Notes under the pieces: model-generated
Seen by the model: only the letters and a program-made list of their open reading frames with translations
Told to the model about the DNA's origin: nothing
Databases searched by the model: none
DNA from: Bartonella fuyuanensis
GTDB taxonomy: Bacteria > Pseudomonadota > Alphaproteobacteria > Rhizobiales > Rhizobiaceae
DNA length: 64,000 nt
Direction: 5' to 3'
Assembly: GCF_014197255.1 (NCBI RefSeq)
Contig: NZ_JACIFE010000002.1
Span: forward strand, 62,001-126,000
Made by a program: the position numbers and the translations under genes
Shown here: piece after piece, positions 1 through 9,524 of the stretch
Position numbering within the stretch: the first letter of the stretch is position 1
Layout of the letters: each line of letters opens with the position of its first letter

Positions 1-288
1 TGAAGAAGAATTTTCGTAAAAGGAGGGATAATATGTTAAGATTTAAATTGGTGATGGATTTTAAATATATGTTCTCTGCTTAGAATATTAAGAGGTATAT
101 TATTACCTCCATATTATCAAGATGGGTATTAATCAAGAGCTTTTTAAACAGCGAATAATGACAATTAGAATCATTAAAAAAATTTTCTGTAAAGAAATTC
201 TATTCTTTAACAAGCATTGCTTTTTTCTAATGAGAAGAATTTTCCCACAGGTTTGACAGATAAGAATATGGTTGCGTGTTATGATAGT
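1..288. other. Spacer downstream of dnaB; no convincing gene
   Basis: AT-rich stretch past the dnaB stop codon. The only notable item is a strong Shine-Dalgarno (AGGAGG at 21-26) followed by an ATG at 33 that opens a frame of only 16 codons ending near 80. It could be the 5' stub of a decayed gene or chance. No terminator or RNA is recognised here. Confidence 0.4.
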
Positions 289-1779
289 TTAACCAATTTG
301 CTCTGGAAGATAGCTGCCATCAGCCAGATCGCTAAAGCGTGTGAAATCCGATTGAAAGGCAAGCTGCACGATTCCTGTTGGTCCATGGCGTTGTTTTGCA
401 ATAATAACATCAGCTTTTCCAAAAGCTTTGTCCATTAATTCTTGCCATTTTGTGTGTTCAAGGCTTCCTACTTTGGGTTCTTCATTTTTGAGGTAGTATT
501 CCTCACGATAAACGAACAGAACGATGTCGGCATCTTGCTCAATAGAACCAGATTCACGTAAATCTGAAAGTTGTGGACGTTTATCTGTTCGATTTTCGAC
601 TTGACGTGAAAGCTGTGACAGAGCAAGAATAGGAATATTCAATTCTTTAGCTAAAGCTTTGAGTCCCATAGTAATTTCTGTAATTTCTTGAACACGGTTT
701 TCAGATGAACGCTTTGAGTTGCTTGTCATGAGTTGGATATAATCGATAATTAAAATATCCAAACCATGTTGTCGTTTGAGACGTCGTGCACGGGCAGCTA
801 GCTGCGTAATTGATATTCCTCCAGTTTGATCAATATAAAGCGGTGCCTTTTGTAGTTGGTTCACCGCGCGAATAATTTTTGAAAATTGTTCATCTAAAAT
901 ATTACCACGTCTAATATCAGAAGAAGAGACTTCTGTTTGTTCAGAAATAATACGGGTTGCAAGCTGTTCTGAGGACATTTCAAGTGAGAAAAAACCTACA
1001 ATGCCTCCTTCATTTTCTTGGACGTTGCTATACTGATTATAAGCTTTAGCAATATTAAAGGCAATATTGGTAGCAAGTGAGGTTTTACCCATTCCAGGGC
1101 GTCCTGCAAGGATAATTAAGTCAGATGCTTGTAATCCTCCCATTTTTTCATCAAGTGTTTTAATATGGGTAGCTATCCCTGATAGTTGTGAAGAGCGCTT
1201 TTTCGCAGCACTTGCCATATCGATAGCTTTTTTGATGGCCTCATTAAAATTTTCGAATCCACTTCCATATTTTCCTTTTTCTGCTAGTTCAAATAACTGA
1301 TTTTCAACAGTTTCAATTTGCTGGGTAGGTGTAAGCTCTACAGGAGCATCAAAGGCTGTATTAACAACTTGAGTTCCAATGTTAATTAAAGATCGGCGGA
1401 TAAAAAGATCATAAATGACGCGTCCATAATCTTCGGCGTTAATAATAGTTACTGCCTCTGTAGCTAAGCGGACAACATATTGGTATACAGTAATATCTCC
1501 AATTTTTTCTTCAGCTGGAATATAGGGTTTGATGGTAACTGGATTTGCAAGTTTTCCTTTTTGGATAGTTTGAAATAAAATCTTATAGATTTTTTGATGT
1601 AAGAGTTCAAAAAAATGGTTTGGTTTTAGGAAGTCTGAAACGCGATCAAGTGCATCATTGTTAATAAGGATTGCTCCAAGCAATGCTTGCTCCGCTTCAA
1701 TATTATACGGGAGTTGGCGAAAAGAAGAGGGATCTTCTCTTTTTGAAGAGCTGATATTAACAACGCTAGTTTCTTCCAT
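289..1779 (-). CDS. dnaB: Replicative DNA helicase DnaB
   Basis: Hexameric 5'-3' helicase that unwinds DNA ahead of the replisome and recruits primase. The 496-residue protein has the usual length. The N-terminal DnaB domain starts near residue 20 (NIEAEQALLGAIL), a linker follows, then the RecA-like ATPase core. Walker A is GRPGMGKTS near residues 225-233, Walker B is LIIDYIQLM near 341-349, and the family signature SLEMSSEQL lies between them. The start ATG at 1779 leaves a complete N-terminal domain. It lies about 0.6 kb downstream of rplI on the same strand; the rpsF-rpsR-rplI-dnaB order is common in Rhizobiales. No intein or truncation is visible. Confidence 0.97.
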   Translation of the reverse strand: MEETSVVNISSSKREDPSSFRQLPYNIEAEQALLGAILINNDALDRVSDFLKPNHFFELLHQKIYKILFQTIQKGKLANPVTIKPYIPAEEKIGDITVYQYVVRLATEAVTIINAEDYGRVIYDLFIRRSLINIGTQVVNTAFDAPVELTPTQQIETVENQLFELAEKGKYGSGFENFNEAIKKAIDMASAAKKRSSQLSGIATHIKTLDEKMGGLQASDLIILAGRPGMGKTSLATNIAFNIAKAYNQYSNVQENEGGIVGFFSLEMSSEQLATRIISEQTEVSSSDIRRGNILDEQFSKIIRAVNQLQKAPLYIDQTGGISITQLAARARRLKRQHGLDILIIDYIQLMTSNSKRSSENRVQEITEITMGLKALAKELNIPILALSQLSRQVENRTDKRPQLSDLRESGSIEQDADIVLFVYREEYYLKNEEPKVGSLEHTKWQELMDKAFGKADVIIAKQRHGPTGIVQLAFQSDFTRFSDLADGSYLPEQIG

Positions 1780-2388
1780 AATATTTTTCCACTAAAATTT
1801 CAGCTTTAGCTACTTTAAGCGATAAATTGAAAGCTGTATATTCTAAAGAATAGAGCTAAAAATTTTTATTTTAAGTTAAAATCATATAATTTTTAAAAAT
1901 TCTCTTTAAGTCGTTTATTCGTCATTAGTGTATTAATAACAGCTATTTTTTATATTTTTTATAATATATGATTTTAAAAATGCCAATTTTGGCGTTCTAA
2001 ATTTAATTATTTCGAAGTTACTCGACCTTAAAATTTTAATGTTGGTGGAAGTAAAATTATTTCTTTTCATAATTGAAATTATTTCAGAGAACGTGAGGTG
2101 GTAATCAACTCACTGCTCATACAAATTTTACTTTTGGTAGAATCTTAAACGATTTTACTTCTATGCTAAAAAACAAGAAGCATTTTCTCTAATTGATATG
2201 ATCATTTCTAGCATGCAATGCTTTATAGAATATATCTATAATTCTTTCATAAAATTGGATTCTTTATGTATAATAATCATAAAATACTCAATTTTAAGAA
2301 GTGAGTATTTTATGACCAGTGTTAAATGCAATAAAAAATACAAAAACAGAAAGAAAAAATAGAAATTAAGCTTTTTAATTAATATCGC
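1780..2388. other. rplI-dnaB spacer with two weak terminator-like hairpins
   Basis: A 0.6-kb AT-rich spacer without a supported gene. A 10-bp perfect inverted repeat (AAAATACTCA / TGAGTATTTT, 2281-2290 and 2302-2311) lies 78 bases past the rplI stop. A second small stem (GCCAA/TTGGC at 1982-1993) is followed on the minus strand by ATTTTTA. Either could end the rplI transcript, in which case dnaB would need its own promoter inside the spacer. Both stems are AT-rich or short, so this is tentative. Confidence 0.35.
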
Positions 2389-2961
2389 TTATATCGTTGC
2401 ATCAATTTCTTCTGTCAATAATTCCTCCTGACTTTCTTCTAATATTTCTTCTTGAATATTAGATATTTCTTCGGCAGAAGTGAGGATTTTGCCTTCTGCT
2501 TGGCGTTGTGCTTCGCTGGTGGAGCGCGCAACGTTAATAACCACAGAAATTTGAACTTCAGGATGTAGGCTAAGAGTAATAGTGTGAAGACCGATCACTT
2601 TTATTGGATGGTTAAGTTCAATTTGATTTCGCTCAATAGAAAAGCCTTGATCTGTTATGATTTCAGAAATATCACGCGTTGACACAGATCCATAAAGCTG
2701 CCCCGTTTCACCAGCAGAACGAACAACAATAAATGATTGACCATCAAGTTTTTCAGCAATTTTTTGCGCTTCGCTTTTACGTTCAAGGTTCCGTGCTTCA
2801 AGTTGTGTACGTTGTATCTCAAAATGTTTTTTATTAGCTTCGTTTGCGCGTAAAGCTTTACCTTGGGGCAAGAGAAAATTACGTGCATAACCATCTTTAA
2901 CTGAGACAATATCACCCATCTGACCAAGACGAGGAATGCGCTCAAGTAGAATAATATCCAT
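2389..2961 (-). CDS. rplI: 50S ribosomal protein L9
   Basis: Binds domain V of 23S rRNA at the base of the L1 stalk. The N-terminal signature is plain ([17 protein letters not shown], then [16 protein letters not shown]), followed by the long connecting helix and the C-terminal domain. At 190 residues it is longer than the E. coli protein (about 150) because of an acidic Glu-rich tail, which is usual in alphaproteobacteria. The start is 25 bases after the stop of the DUF2232 gene, so the two are probably co-transcribed. Confidence 0.97.
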   Translation of the reverse strand: MDIILLERIPRLGQMGDIVSVKDGYARNFLLPQGKALRANEANKKHFEIQRTQLEARNLERKSEAQKIAEKLDGQSFIVVRSAGETGQLYGSVSTRDISEIITDQGFSIERNQIELNHPIKVIGLHTITLSLHPEVQISVVINVARSTSEAQRQAEGKILTSAEEISNIQEEILEESQEELLTEEIDATI

Positions 2962-2986
2962 AGTTTTTCCTTTCGAACAAATAAAT

Positions 2987-3967
2987 TTAGTAAAGTTTTT
3001 TGCGTGATTGAAAGTTGTGTTGGATAGTAGCCCAAATACCCATCAAAAGCATCATGAAAGAGATGGGTGGGGAAAAAACGACAGTTAAAATAGCAATGTA
3101 GACAAGAGAAAGTATAATAATCCGACCGTTTATTCCTTTTGTAATATTGTGAAGATATGCTAGACCACTAATTGATATAATGATAGTATACGCAGAGCTA
3201 AAAACGCGTGTACCCAAATTAAGAGAAGTGTTTAATTCAACCATTGACGCGATGGATACAACAATGAAAATAACAATTCCAGAAATTGGAAGACGGAAAG
3301 TTTTGCTCCAATCATCTCGAGGTCTTTTTAGCCACTTTAGATATCGGGCTGTTATCATTGAAAAATAAAGATTACCAATAAGAAAAATCAAACTATAAAC
3401 TGTCAGAGCGATAGCTGCTAAAGTTGGAGCATGTGCCATTAAAAACTCACTAATAGCAAGTATATTGGCCTCTTTTAAGGATTGAGATTGCTGTAGAGTT
3501 TGTACTATATTTTCAGTGATTTTTTTTGCAACAAGTGTGGTATCTGGGCGGGTTTTTATATAGAGTCCAATGAAGGTCACTATAAGAGCAATAAAGTTAG
3601 TTAAATGAAAAATAATGGATGACAATGGGTACCATATCAGTGTGTTTTCTTTTTGTGCTGGTCGTGCAAGTCCAAGAAGCCAAGAGGCATAACAAGCAGG
3701 AAGAAAAGATAACAACATAAGATTAAGGGCAATGTAGATATTAGCAGCTATAGCAAGAATAATAGTAGCACTTATTAAGGCAATAAAGCTGGCAAATGTC
3801 CCTTGACCGAACGCAACAATAAAAATTGGCAATGAAAGAAAGCAGCCCAGAAGAAAAGAAAAATAAGGCGCAATATTTGCAACGCTGATGATTGCCATTC
3901 CTATCACAACAGCAAACAATCCCGCCAAAACACCGGTTAATATTTCATAGGTGCGATTTTTTTTCAT
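2987..3967 (-). CDS. DUF2232 multi-pass membrane protein
   Basis: A 326-residue, very hydrophobic protein with about eight predicted membrane segments, beginning right after the first residues ([21 protein letters not shown]). Length and position between rpsR and rplI match the DUF2232 (YybS-like) family, which sits at this place in many Rhizobiales. The function is unknown; I see no catalytic motif. A strong terminator separates it from rpsR upstream, so it may depend on read-through or its own promoter, and rplI follows 25 bases downstream. The C-terminus is short and basic. Confidence 0.75.
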   Translation of the reverse strand: MKKNRTYEILTGVLAGLFAVVIGMAIISVANIAPYFSFLLGCFLSLPIFIVAFGQGTFASFIALISATIILAIAANIYIALNLMLLSFLPACYASWLLGLARPAQKENTLIWYPLSSIIFHLTNFIALIVTFIGLYIKTRPDTTLVAKKITENIVQTLQQSQSLKEANILAISEFLMAHAPTLAAIALTVYSLIFLIGNLYFSMITARYLKWLKRPRDDWSKTFRLPISGIVIFIVVSIASMVELNTSLNLGTRVFSSAYTIIISISGLAYLHNITKGINGRIIILSLVYIAILTVVFSPPISFMMLLMGIWATIQHNFQSRKKLY

Positions 3968-4069
3968 GTATTGCTGTCCTGCTTTTTGCAGTTAGAGGTA
4001 TATCAACACCTCAACTCTGACTGTTTAATAGCTTAACACAGTATATAATAAGCTATTTTTCTAAACCAT

Positions 4070-4103
4070 ACAAGAAAAGCAACTGGAAAGATTTTCCAGT
4101 TGC
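4070..4103 (-). terminator. Rho-independent terminator after rpsF-rpsR
   Basis: Perfect 11-bp stem GCAACTGGAAA / TTTCCAGTTGC (4079-4089 and 4093-4103) with a 3-base loop. On the minus strand it is followed by TTTTCTTGT. It lies 15 bases past the rpsR stop, so it should end or attenuate the ribosomal-protein transcript before the DUF2232 gene. Confidence 0.85.
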
Positions 4104-4118
4104 GTAGTGTTTGATAGT

Positions 4119-4370
4119 TTACTTTATAACATATGGAAGTAAGCCTAAAAAGCGAGCACGTTTGATAGCATTAGCTAATTCACGCTGTTTTTTTTGACTA
4201 ACGGCTGTAATCCGCGAAGGAACAATCTTCCCACGTTCAGAGATATAACGTTGTAACAACTTGATATCTTTATAGTCAATTTTGGGAGCATTGGCTCCTG
4301 AAAAAGGACATGTTTTACGACGACGATGAAAGGGACGACGTACAGAGTTTTGATTAGTATCAGTCATCAT
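4119..4370 (-). CDS. rpsR: 30S ribosomal protein S18
   Basis: Small 83-residue S18 that pairs with S6 on the platform of the 30S subunit. Family features visible: the basic N-terminus, [32 protein letters not shown] and the C-terminal [11 protein letters not shown]. The first ATG overlaps the rpsF stop by four bases (ATGA arrangement); a second in-frame ATG follows directly. The overlap with rpsF implies translational coupling, which suits the S6:S18 heterodimer. Confidence 0.97.
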   Translation of the reverse strand: MMTDTNQNSVRRPFHRRRKTCPFSGANAPKIDYKDIKLLQRYISERGKIVPSRITAVSQKKQRELANAIKRARFLGLLPYVIK

Positions 4371-4774
4371 TCTACCCCTTCTATAGTACTTTCACGTTGA
4401 CGACGAGAGAAACGAAGACGTTCTTCATCATGACTAACGTGCCCATTGCGATCAAGGTGCGAGAGCATGGCAGATTTGTCTTTTTCGTGTCTTTCTACAC
4501 GAATGGTCATGTAACGTAAAATATCCTCATTGATACGCATTTGACGTTCCATTTCAGTAATCGCTGTAGCTGGTGCATCAATATTGACCAATACATAATA
4601 AGCCTTACGGTTTTTACGAATACGATAAGCAAGAGGACGAAGTCCCCAGTTTTCTACACGCCCAACTTTGCCACCATGTGTTTCAATGACACCTTTGTAA
4701 AGACTCAAAAGTTCATCAACTTGCTGTGGTGTAATGTCTTGTCGGGCAAGGAACATATGTTCATAAAGAGCCAT
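4367..4774 (-). CDS. rpsF: 30S ribosomal protein S6
   Basis: S6 family, 135 residues from the ATG at 4774 ([13 protein letters not shown]). A longer reading from a TTG at 4792 is possible, but the ATG start matches the family and has AAAGG upstream. Conserved parts: the first beta strand, [19 protein letters not shown], and [10 protein letters not shown]. The C-terminal tail is basic and acidic mixed and variable, as usual. First gene of the rpsF-rpsR unit; its leader is described separately. Confidence 0.96.
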   Translation of the reverse strand: MALYEHMFLARQDITPQQVDELLSLYKGVIETHGGKVGRVENWGLRPLAYRIRKNRKAYYVLVNIDAPATAITEMERQMRINEDILRYMTIRVERHEKDKSAMLSHLDRNGHVSHDEERLRFSRRQRESTIEGVE

Positions 4775-5119
4775 TGTTTTGCCTTTCTTCAATTAAACTT
4801 CACCGGTTTTAGCGCAAAGCCTCTGCGACTTGTCTTTTCGGGAAATCCAAAGAAGAAAGGACGCATTTACAATTTGAGACATCCGAGAGCGGAGATACGG
4901 GAGGCCGGAAACATTGTATTTCCTACTGATATTTTACAGCCCTCCGTTCAACCTCCAGCTAAAGTACCGGCAATGAACGTTTCACATTTACAGGTTATCT
5001 TTAAAAATAGCAAGTTTACGCACATAAAAAAATTGATTTATTAAATCTTGATATGTTTGCAGTATATTTTCCTCTTTTACAAAGAGATGGCGCTATAATA
5101 CTATAAATGGGAGAGAGAA
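4775..5119. promoter_or_regulatory. Divergent control region of rpsF (minus) and the PAP2 gene (plus), with candidate rpsF leader
   Basis: About 345 bases between two divergent genes. The part from 4800 to 4990 is clearly richer in G+C than the flanks and contains several short inverted repeats, for example TCCG-CTCT-CGGA when read on the minus strand (near 4890). Bacterial rpsF mRNAs are known to carry an S6:S18-binding leader with CCG bulges. Several CCG triplets are present here, so a leader of that kind is possible, but I could not fold it. The end nearest the PAP2 gene is AT-rich and suits a promoter; GAGAG lies just before the ATG at 5120. Confidence 0.4.
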
Positions 5120-5707
5120 ATGGATTCCTTAAATCAAATTGATGTTACACTCTTTAAAATGTTTGCCGGGAATCATCAATCTTGGTCGATTTTAGTTTTG
5201 TTTAGTATTTTTTGTGCAAAGTTTTTAATTTACGTTATTCCTCTCCATCTTTGTGTGTTGTGGTTTTATGGTAGAGAGAGGGAACGATGTGGAGTGCTAA
5301 GCATTTGCGTAAGCATTTGTGTTGCTCTTTTCATTGGTTATCTCATTTCTCTTTTTTATTTTCAGCCACGCCCGTTCGTTGTAGGTTTGACAACACCGCT
5401 GATTCAACATCGCGCAACAGCTTCTTTTCCTAGTAATCATGCCTTGACGATTGCAGCTTATACAGCTGGCTTTTATTTTTATCAATACAAAGTTGCTTTT
5501 AGATTTGCTATGATATTTCTATGCTTGATTTGTTGGGCGCGCGTCTTTGTGGGTGTACATTATCCCTTTGATATTTTGGCAGGCATAATTTTAGGAAGTT
5601 TCATAAGTTTGGGTGTTATTCAGTTTATAGCACCATATTTTCCTAGGTTTTTATATCAAATTCCACCTTTAAAATATAATTTTAAGAGAAAATTTCGTTT
5701 TAAATAA
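5120..5707 (+). CDS. PAP2-family phosphatase (BcrC-like undecaprenyl-pyrophosphatase candidate)
   Basis: A 195-residue membrane protein with about five hydrophobic segments. It has the three-part PAP2 acid phosphatase signature in modified form: FQPRPF, then FPSNHA with the catalytic His, then RVFVGVHYPFD. Length and motif spacing resemble BcrC-type enzymes, which dephosphorylate undecaprenyl pyrophosphate to recycle the lipid carrier for peptidoglycan and other envelope polymers. The substrate is inferred from resemblance only; other lipid phosphates are possible. A short non-coding gap separates it from fabD. Confidence 0.8.
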   Translation: MDSLNQIDVTLFKMFAGNHQSWSILVLFSIFCAKFLIYVIPLHLCVLWFYGRERERCGVLSICVSICVALFIGYLISLFYFQPRPFVVGLTTPLIQHRATASFPSNHALTIAAYTAGFYFYQYKVAFRFAMIFLCLICWARVFVGVHYPFDILAGIILGSFISLGVIQFIAPYFPRFLYQIPPLKYNFKRKFRFK

Positions 5708-5784
5708 AGGGCTGTGTCTTGATTTGTGTGGATGAATAAGGTCAAAAGAAAATAATTTAATTGCACAATTTGAGGAGTCGATTA

Positions 5785-6729
5785 ATGAGTGCTGCTTTTA
5801 TTTTTCCAGGGCAAGGGAGTCAAATTGTTGGTATGGGGAAGGCGCTTACAAAACAATTTGTTGCGGCGCGGATGGTTTTCGAGGAAGTGGACGATGCTTT
5901 AGGTGAGAAATTATCAGAAATCATTTTTGAAGGACCAGCGGATGTTTTAACGTTAACAGCAAATGCACAACCAGCATTAATGGCAGTATCCATGGCTGTT
6001 ATTCGTGTGATGGAACAATTAGGGCTTCATATAGAAAAGAAAGTAAAGTTTGTTGCTGGTCATTCTTTAGGGGAATATTCAGCCCTTTGTGCTGTTGGTA
6101 CATTTAGTCTTGCAGATACGGCAAGGCTTTTGCGTGTTCGTGGCAATGCCATGCAGGCTGCTGTTGCTGTTGGTGAAGGTTCTATGGCAGCACTTATCGG
6201 TTTGGAAGAGCAAGTTGTGGAAGAAATTTGCGAAACTGTTTCTAGAGAAGGACTATGTCAAATTGCTAATGATAATGGTGGTGGGCAAATTGTTATTTCA
6301 GGTGAAGCAAAAGCAGTTGAGATGGCGGTAGAAATGGCATCAATAAAAGGTGCAAAACGGGCACTTCTTCTTCCGGTTTCTGCACCTTTTCATTCGTCGT
6401 TAATGCAACCCGCTGCTGATGCCATGAAGAAAGCACTTTTGACTGTTAGCAAAATACCTCCTATTATTCCTTTAATTGCCAATGTTTCTGTTGCACCAGA
6501 AAGTGATCCAGAGCGTATTGCTACTCTTCTTGTTCAACAAGTGACTGGGAGGGTGCGGTGGCGTGAAACGATAGAATGGATTGGTGTTAATGGGGTTGAT
6601 ACGCTTTTTGAAGTTGGTTCTGGAAAAGTGTTAACAGGTTTAACACGGCGTATTAACAAGGATATAAAGGGAGTAACAATTGGAACAGTTAATGAAATAG
6701 AAGCAGCGTTGGGGATGCTTGGCGTTTAA
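5785..6729 (+). CDS. fabD: Malonyl-CoA:ACP transacylase
   Basis: Transfers malonyl from CoA to the acyl carrier protein to supply two-carbon units for fatty-acid synthesis. The ATG at 5785 gives 314 residues beginning MSAAFIFPGQGSQ, the typical start of FabD, with GAGGAG upstream at 5771-5776; an upstream TTG at 5761 is less likely. The nucleophile elbow GHSLGEY puts Ser at residue 94, and the second catalytic region SAPFHSSLM carries the His. It is followed after 19 bases by fabG, in the standard fab cluster order. Confidence 0.96.
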   Translation: MSAAFIFPGQGSQIVGMGKALTKQFVAARMVFEEVDDALGEKLSEIIFEGPADVLTLTANAQPALMAVSMAVIRVMEQLGLHIEKKVKFVAGHSLGEYSALCAVGTFSLADTARLLRVRGNAMQAAVAVGEGSMAALIGLEEQVVEEICETVSREGLCQIANDNGGGQIVISGEAKAVEMAVEMASIKGAKRALLLPVSAPFHSSLMQPAADAMKKALLTVSKIPPIIPLIANVSVAPESDPERIATLLVQQVTGRVRWRETIEWIGVNGVDTLFEVGSGKVLTGLTRRINKDIKGVTIGTVNEIEAALGMLGV

Positions 6730-6748
6730 TCTTTAAGGAGTTAAAAAA

Positions 6749-7486
6749 ATGTTTAAATTGACGGGGCGCAAAGCGCTTGTAACCGGAGCATCAGGAGGAA
6801 TTGGTGAGGCAATAGCACGGTGTTTCCATGCACAAGGGGCTATTGTTGGACTTCATGGAACACGTGAAGACAAGCTTAGAGAAGTAGCAGCAGAATTAGA
6901 ACAGAATGTTTTTGTGTTTCCCGCTAATCTTTCTGAACGGCAAGCGATTAAGCAATTGGCTGAAGTTGCAGAAAGAGAAATGAATGGTGTTGATATTTTG
7001 GTTAACAATGCGGGAGTCGCTAGAGATGGTCTTTTGGTGCGTATGCAAGATAAAGATTGGGATGATGTTTTAGCAGTTAACCTAATAGCTGCTTCTTTTT
7101 TAACCCGTGAATTAACACATTCTATGATGCGTCGCCGTTACGGAAGGATTATTAACGTCACATCTGTTGTCGGTGTTATAGGAAATCCTGGGCAAACGAA
7201 TTATTGTGCTGCAAAAGCAGGCTTGATAGGTTTTTCGAAAGCGTTAGCACAAGAAATTGCTTCGCGAAACATTACTGTTAATTGTATTGCACCAGGATTT
7301 ATTAAATCTGCAATGACCGACAAGCTTAACGAAAAGCAAAAAGAAAATATTATGGCTGCGATTCCAATGAAGCGTATGGGGAGTGGGCAAGAAATAGCTG
7401 CTGCTGCTGTTTATTTAGCAAGCGATGAAGCGGCATATATGACAGGTCAAACACTCCATATCAATGGTGGAATGGTAATGATTTAA
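6749..7486 (+). CDS. fabG: 3-oxoacyl-ACP reductase
   Basis: NADPH-dependent ketoreductase of the fatty-acid elongation cycle. The 245-residue short-chain dehydrogenase has VTGASGGIGEA near residues 11-21 for the cofactor, NNAGVARDGLL, the catalytic Ser in NVTSVVG, and YCAAK with Tyr152 and Lys156. The C-terminus (TGQTLHINGGM) is the classic FabG ending. The start has AAGGAG at a good distance. It lies between fabD and acpP. Confidence 0.97.
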   Translation: MFKLTGRKALVTGASGGIGEAIARCFHAQGAIVGLHGTREDKLREVAAELEQNVFVFPANLSERQAIKQLAEVAEREMNGVDILVNNAGVARDGLLVRMQDKDWDDVLAVNLIAASFLTRELTHSMMRRRYGRIINVTSVVGVIGNPGQTNYCAAKAGLIGFSKALAQEIASRNITVNCIAPGFIKSAMTDKLNEKQKENIMAAIPMKRMGSGQEIAAAAVYLASDEAAYMTGQTLHINGGMVMI

Positions 7487-7747
7487 GTATTTTCTTTATT
7501 CAACATTGATTTATAATCCGTATTATTTTAGATAGTAGTGATTGAAATGGAAAGATGCATCTGTTTCTTTAAGATGGTCGTTAATCAATTGATATCGGAA
7601 TGTCAAATTGGCTTATTTTGTAGGGATATCCACAGGATATTTTAAATCATTGCTAAAATCTTTTAAAGTGATGCATCTATTACTTGATTAGATGAGCCGA
7701 TATAGTTAACCAAATTATAGGAAAAATATAAATTCGAGGATTTCAAC
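7487..7747. promoter_or_regulatory. fabG-acpP spacer, probable acpP promoter
   Basis: About 260 AT-rich bases with no open frame. acpP is normally transcribed at a high level from its own promoter, and this gap is where it would lie. The nonamer GATGCATCT occurs twice (near 7554 and 7672), each self-complementary at the core, and could be an operator pair. Near the start of acpP there is CGAGGA as ribosome-binding site. Confidence 0.35.
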
Positions 7748-7984
7748 ATGAGTGATACAGTCGAGCGCGTTAAAAAAATTATTGTGGAACATCTTGGGGT
7801 TAATGCTGATAAAGTTGTAGAAAATGCAAGCTTTATCGATGATTTAGGGGCTGATAGCCTTGATACCGTTGAACTCGTTATGGCTTTTGAAGAAGAATTT
7901 GGTGTAGAAATCCCAGATGAAGTTGCAGAAACGATTTTCACAGTTGGTGATGCAGTCAAGTTCATTGATAAAGCTTCTGCATAA
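7748..7984 (+). CDS. acpP: Acyl carrier protein
   Basis: Acidic 78-residue carrier of acyl chains for the Fab enzymes and for lipid A synthesis. The phosphopantetheine site is GADSLD with Ser37; helix II continues [12 protein letters not shown]. It falls between fabG and fabF, and the ribosome-binding site GAGGA is six bases or so before the ATG. A stable hairpin follows its stop codon. Confidence 0.99.
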   Translation: MSDTVERVKKIIVEHLGVNADKVVENASFIDDLGADSLDTVELVMAFEEEFGVEIPDEVAETIFTVGDAVKFIDKASA

Positions 7985-7993
7985 TTATTAAAG

Positions 7994-8018
7994 GGCAAAG
8001 GCATAAATTGCTTTTGCC
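7994..8018 (+). terminator. Hairpin between acpP and fabF (partial terminator)
   Basis: A 10-bp stem with one G-U pair (GGCAAAGGCA / TGCTTTTGCC) and a 5-base loop, ten bases past the acpP stop. It is not followed by a long T run (TAAATTCT), so it may attenuate rather than fully stop transcription and hold acpP mRNA above fabF, or protect its 3' end. Confidence 0.5.
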
Positions 8019-8085
8019 TAAATTCTGTGGATCTCTTTTGAACAGAGAGCCTTGAGAGGTGAAATTTAGTTCAAGGTTAGGAATT

Positions 8086-9348
8086 ATGAGACGTGTTGTT
8101 GTTACTGGTTTAGGATTGGTATCTCCATTAGCTGGTAATGTTGAATGTTGTTGGAAACGACTTCTTGAAGGAAGAAGTGGTGTTCGGCGTATCACTGAAT
8201 TTGATGTATCAGATTTGCCGTGCCAAATTGCTGCGCGTATCCCCTTGGGGGATGGAACAGAGGGTACATATAATGCTGATTTATATATGGAACCTAAAGA
8301 GCAACGTAAGGTTGATGCGTTTATTGTTTATGCAATGGCTGCTGCTAATCAAGCACTTACAGATGCTGAATGGTTTCCTAAGAGTGATGAAGATCAGGTT
8401 TGTACAGGTGTATTAATTGGATCGGGGATTGGGGGAATTGAAGGTATTGTTGAAGCTGGTTGTACTCTTCGTGATAAAGGTCCCCGTCGTGTTTCTCCTT
8501 TTTTTATTCCGGGTCGTTTGATTAATCTTGCTTCTGGTTATGTATCTATTCAATATGGTTTACGTGGTCCTAATCATTCAGTTGTAACGGCTTGTTCAAC
8601 AGGGGCGCATGCGATCGGTGATGCAGCGCGCTTGATTATGTTCGGTGATGCAGATGTAATGGTGGCAGGGGGGACAGAATCTCCAATAAATCGAATATCT
8701 CTTGCAGGTTTTTCTGCTTGTAGAGCTCTTTCTACTTGTCGCAACAATGATCCTGAACGGGCATCGCGTCCTTATGATGCTGATCGTGATGGTTTTGTGA
8801 TGGGTGAAGGAGCGGCGATTATTGTTTTAGAAGAGCTGGAACATGCAAAAAAGAGGGGAGTGCGGATTTATGCTGAAGTTATTGGCTATGGTTTATCTGG
8901 TGATGCTTACCACATTACAGCGCCTTCAGAAAGTGGGGAGGGTGCGCAGCGTAGTATGATGGCTGCTCTTGAGCGTGCACAAGTGAATGTGAGTGAACTT
9001 GATTATATTAATGCTCATGGTACATCAACGATGGCTGATTCCATAGAGCTAGCGGCTGTTGAACGTGTTTTAGGGAGTTATGCTCCACAAGTTTCTATGT
9101 CATCAACGAAGTCATCTATCGGGCATTTGCTTGGTGCTGCTGGTGCTGCTGAGGCTATTTTTTGTATTTTAGCTATACGGGATAATATAGCTCCAGCGAC
9201 GCTTAATCTTGATAATCCAGCGGTTGAAACAAAAATTGATCTTGTGCCACATAAACCACGTGAACGAAAAATTGATACGGTTCTTTCCAATTCTTTTGGA
9301 TTTGGTGGAACAAATGCATCTTTGGTAATGCAACGTTTTAGAGAATAA
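8086..9348 (+). CDS. fabF: 3-oxoacyl-ACP synthase II
   Basis: Condensing enzyme that elongates acyl-ACP. From the ATG at 8086 the protein is 420 residues and begins MRRVVVTGLGLVSPL, as FabF proteins do; a GTG at 8059 would add nine residues and is less likely. The catalytic triad is complete: Cys170 (TACSTG), His311 (NAHGTST) and His347 (GHLLGAAGA). The C-terminal SNSFGFGGTNAS is typical. mltG follows after 176 bases. Confidence 0.96.
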   Translation: MRRVVVTGLGLVSPLAGNVECCWKRLLEGRSGVRRITEFDVSDLPCQIAARIPLGDGTEGTYNADLYMEPKEQRKVDAFIVYAMAAANQALTDAEWFPKSDEDQVCTGVLIGSGIGGIEGIVEAGCTLRDKGPRRVSPFFIPGRLINLASGYVSIQYGLRGPNHSVVTACSTGAHAIGDAARLIMFGDADVMVAGGTESPINRISLAGFSACRALSTCRNNDPERASRPYDADRDGFVMGEGAAIIVLEELEHAKKRGVRIYAEVIGYGLSGDAYHITAPSESGEGAQRSMMAALERAQVNVSELDYINAHGTSTMADSIELAAVERVLGSYAPQVSMSSTKSSIGHLLGAAGAAEAIFCILAIRDNIAPATLNLDNPAVETKIDLVPHKPRERKIDTVLSNSFGFGGTNASLVMQRFRE

Positions 9349-9524
9349 TAAGTATTCTTATTTAATTTCTACTTCTAAGTTTTCAATTTTATTATAAAGT
9401 GAATGAGCACTTATAAGATTGTACTTGAATCGCTATTGAAGGGTTATTTCCAATGTGAAAAATAGGAAATTACTAAAGGACAGAGCAAATCCTTCTTTGA
9501 AATCATTTAGCAGATAATCATAAC

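Noticed and set aside
4541-5044. 167-codon open frame on plus, opposite rpsF and its leader
   Set aside because: Antiparallel shadow of rpsF followed by the leader region; no family match or ribosome-binding site.
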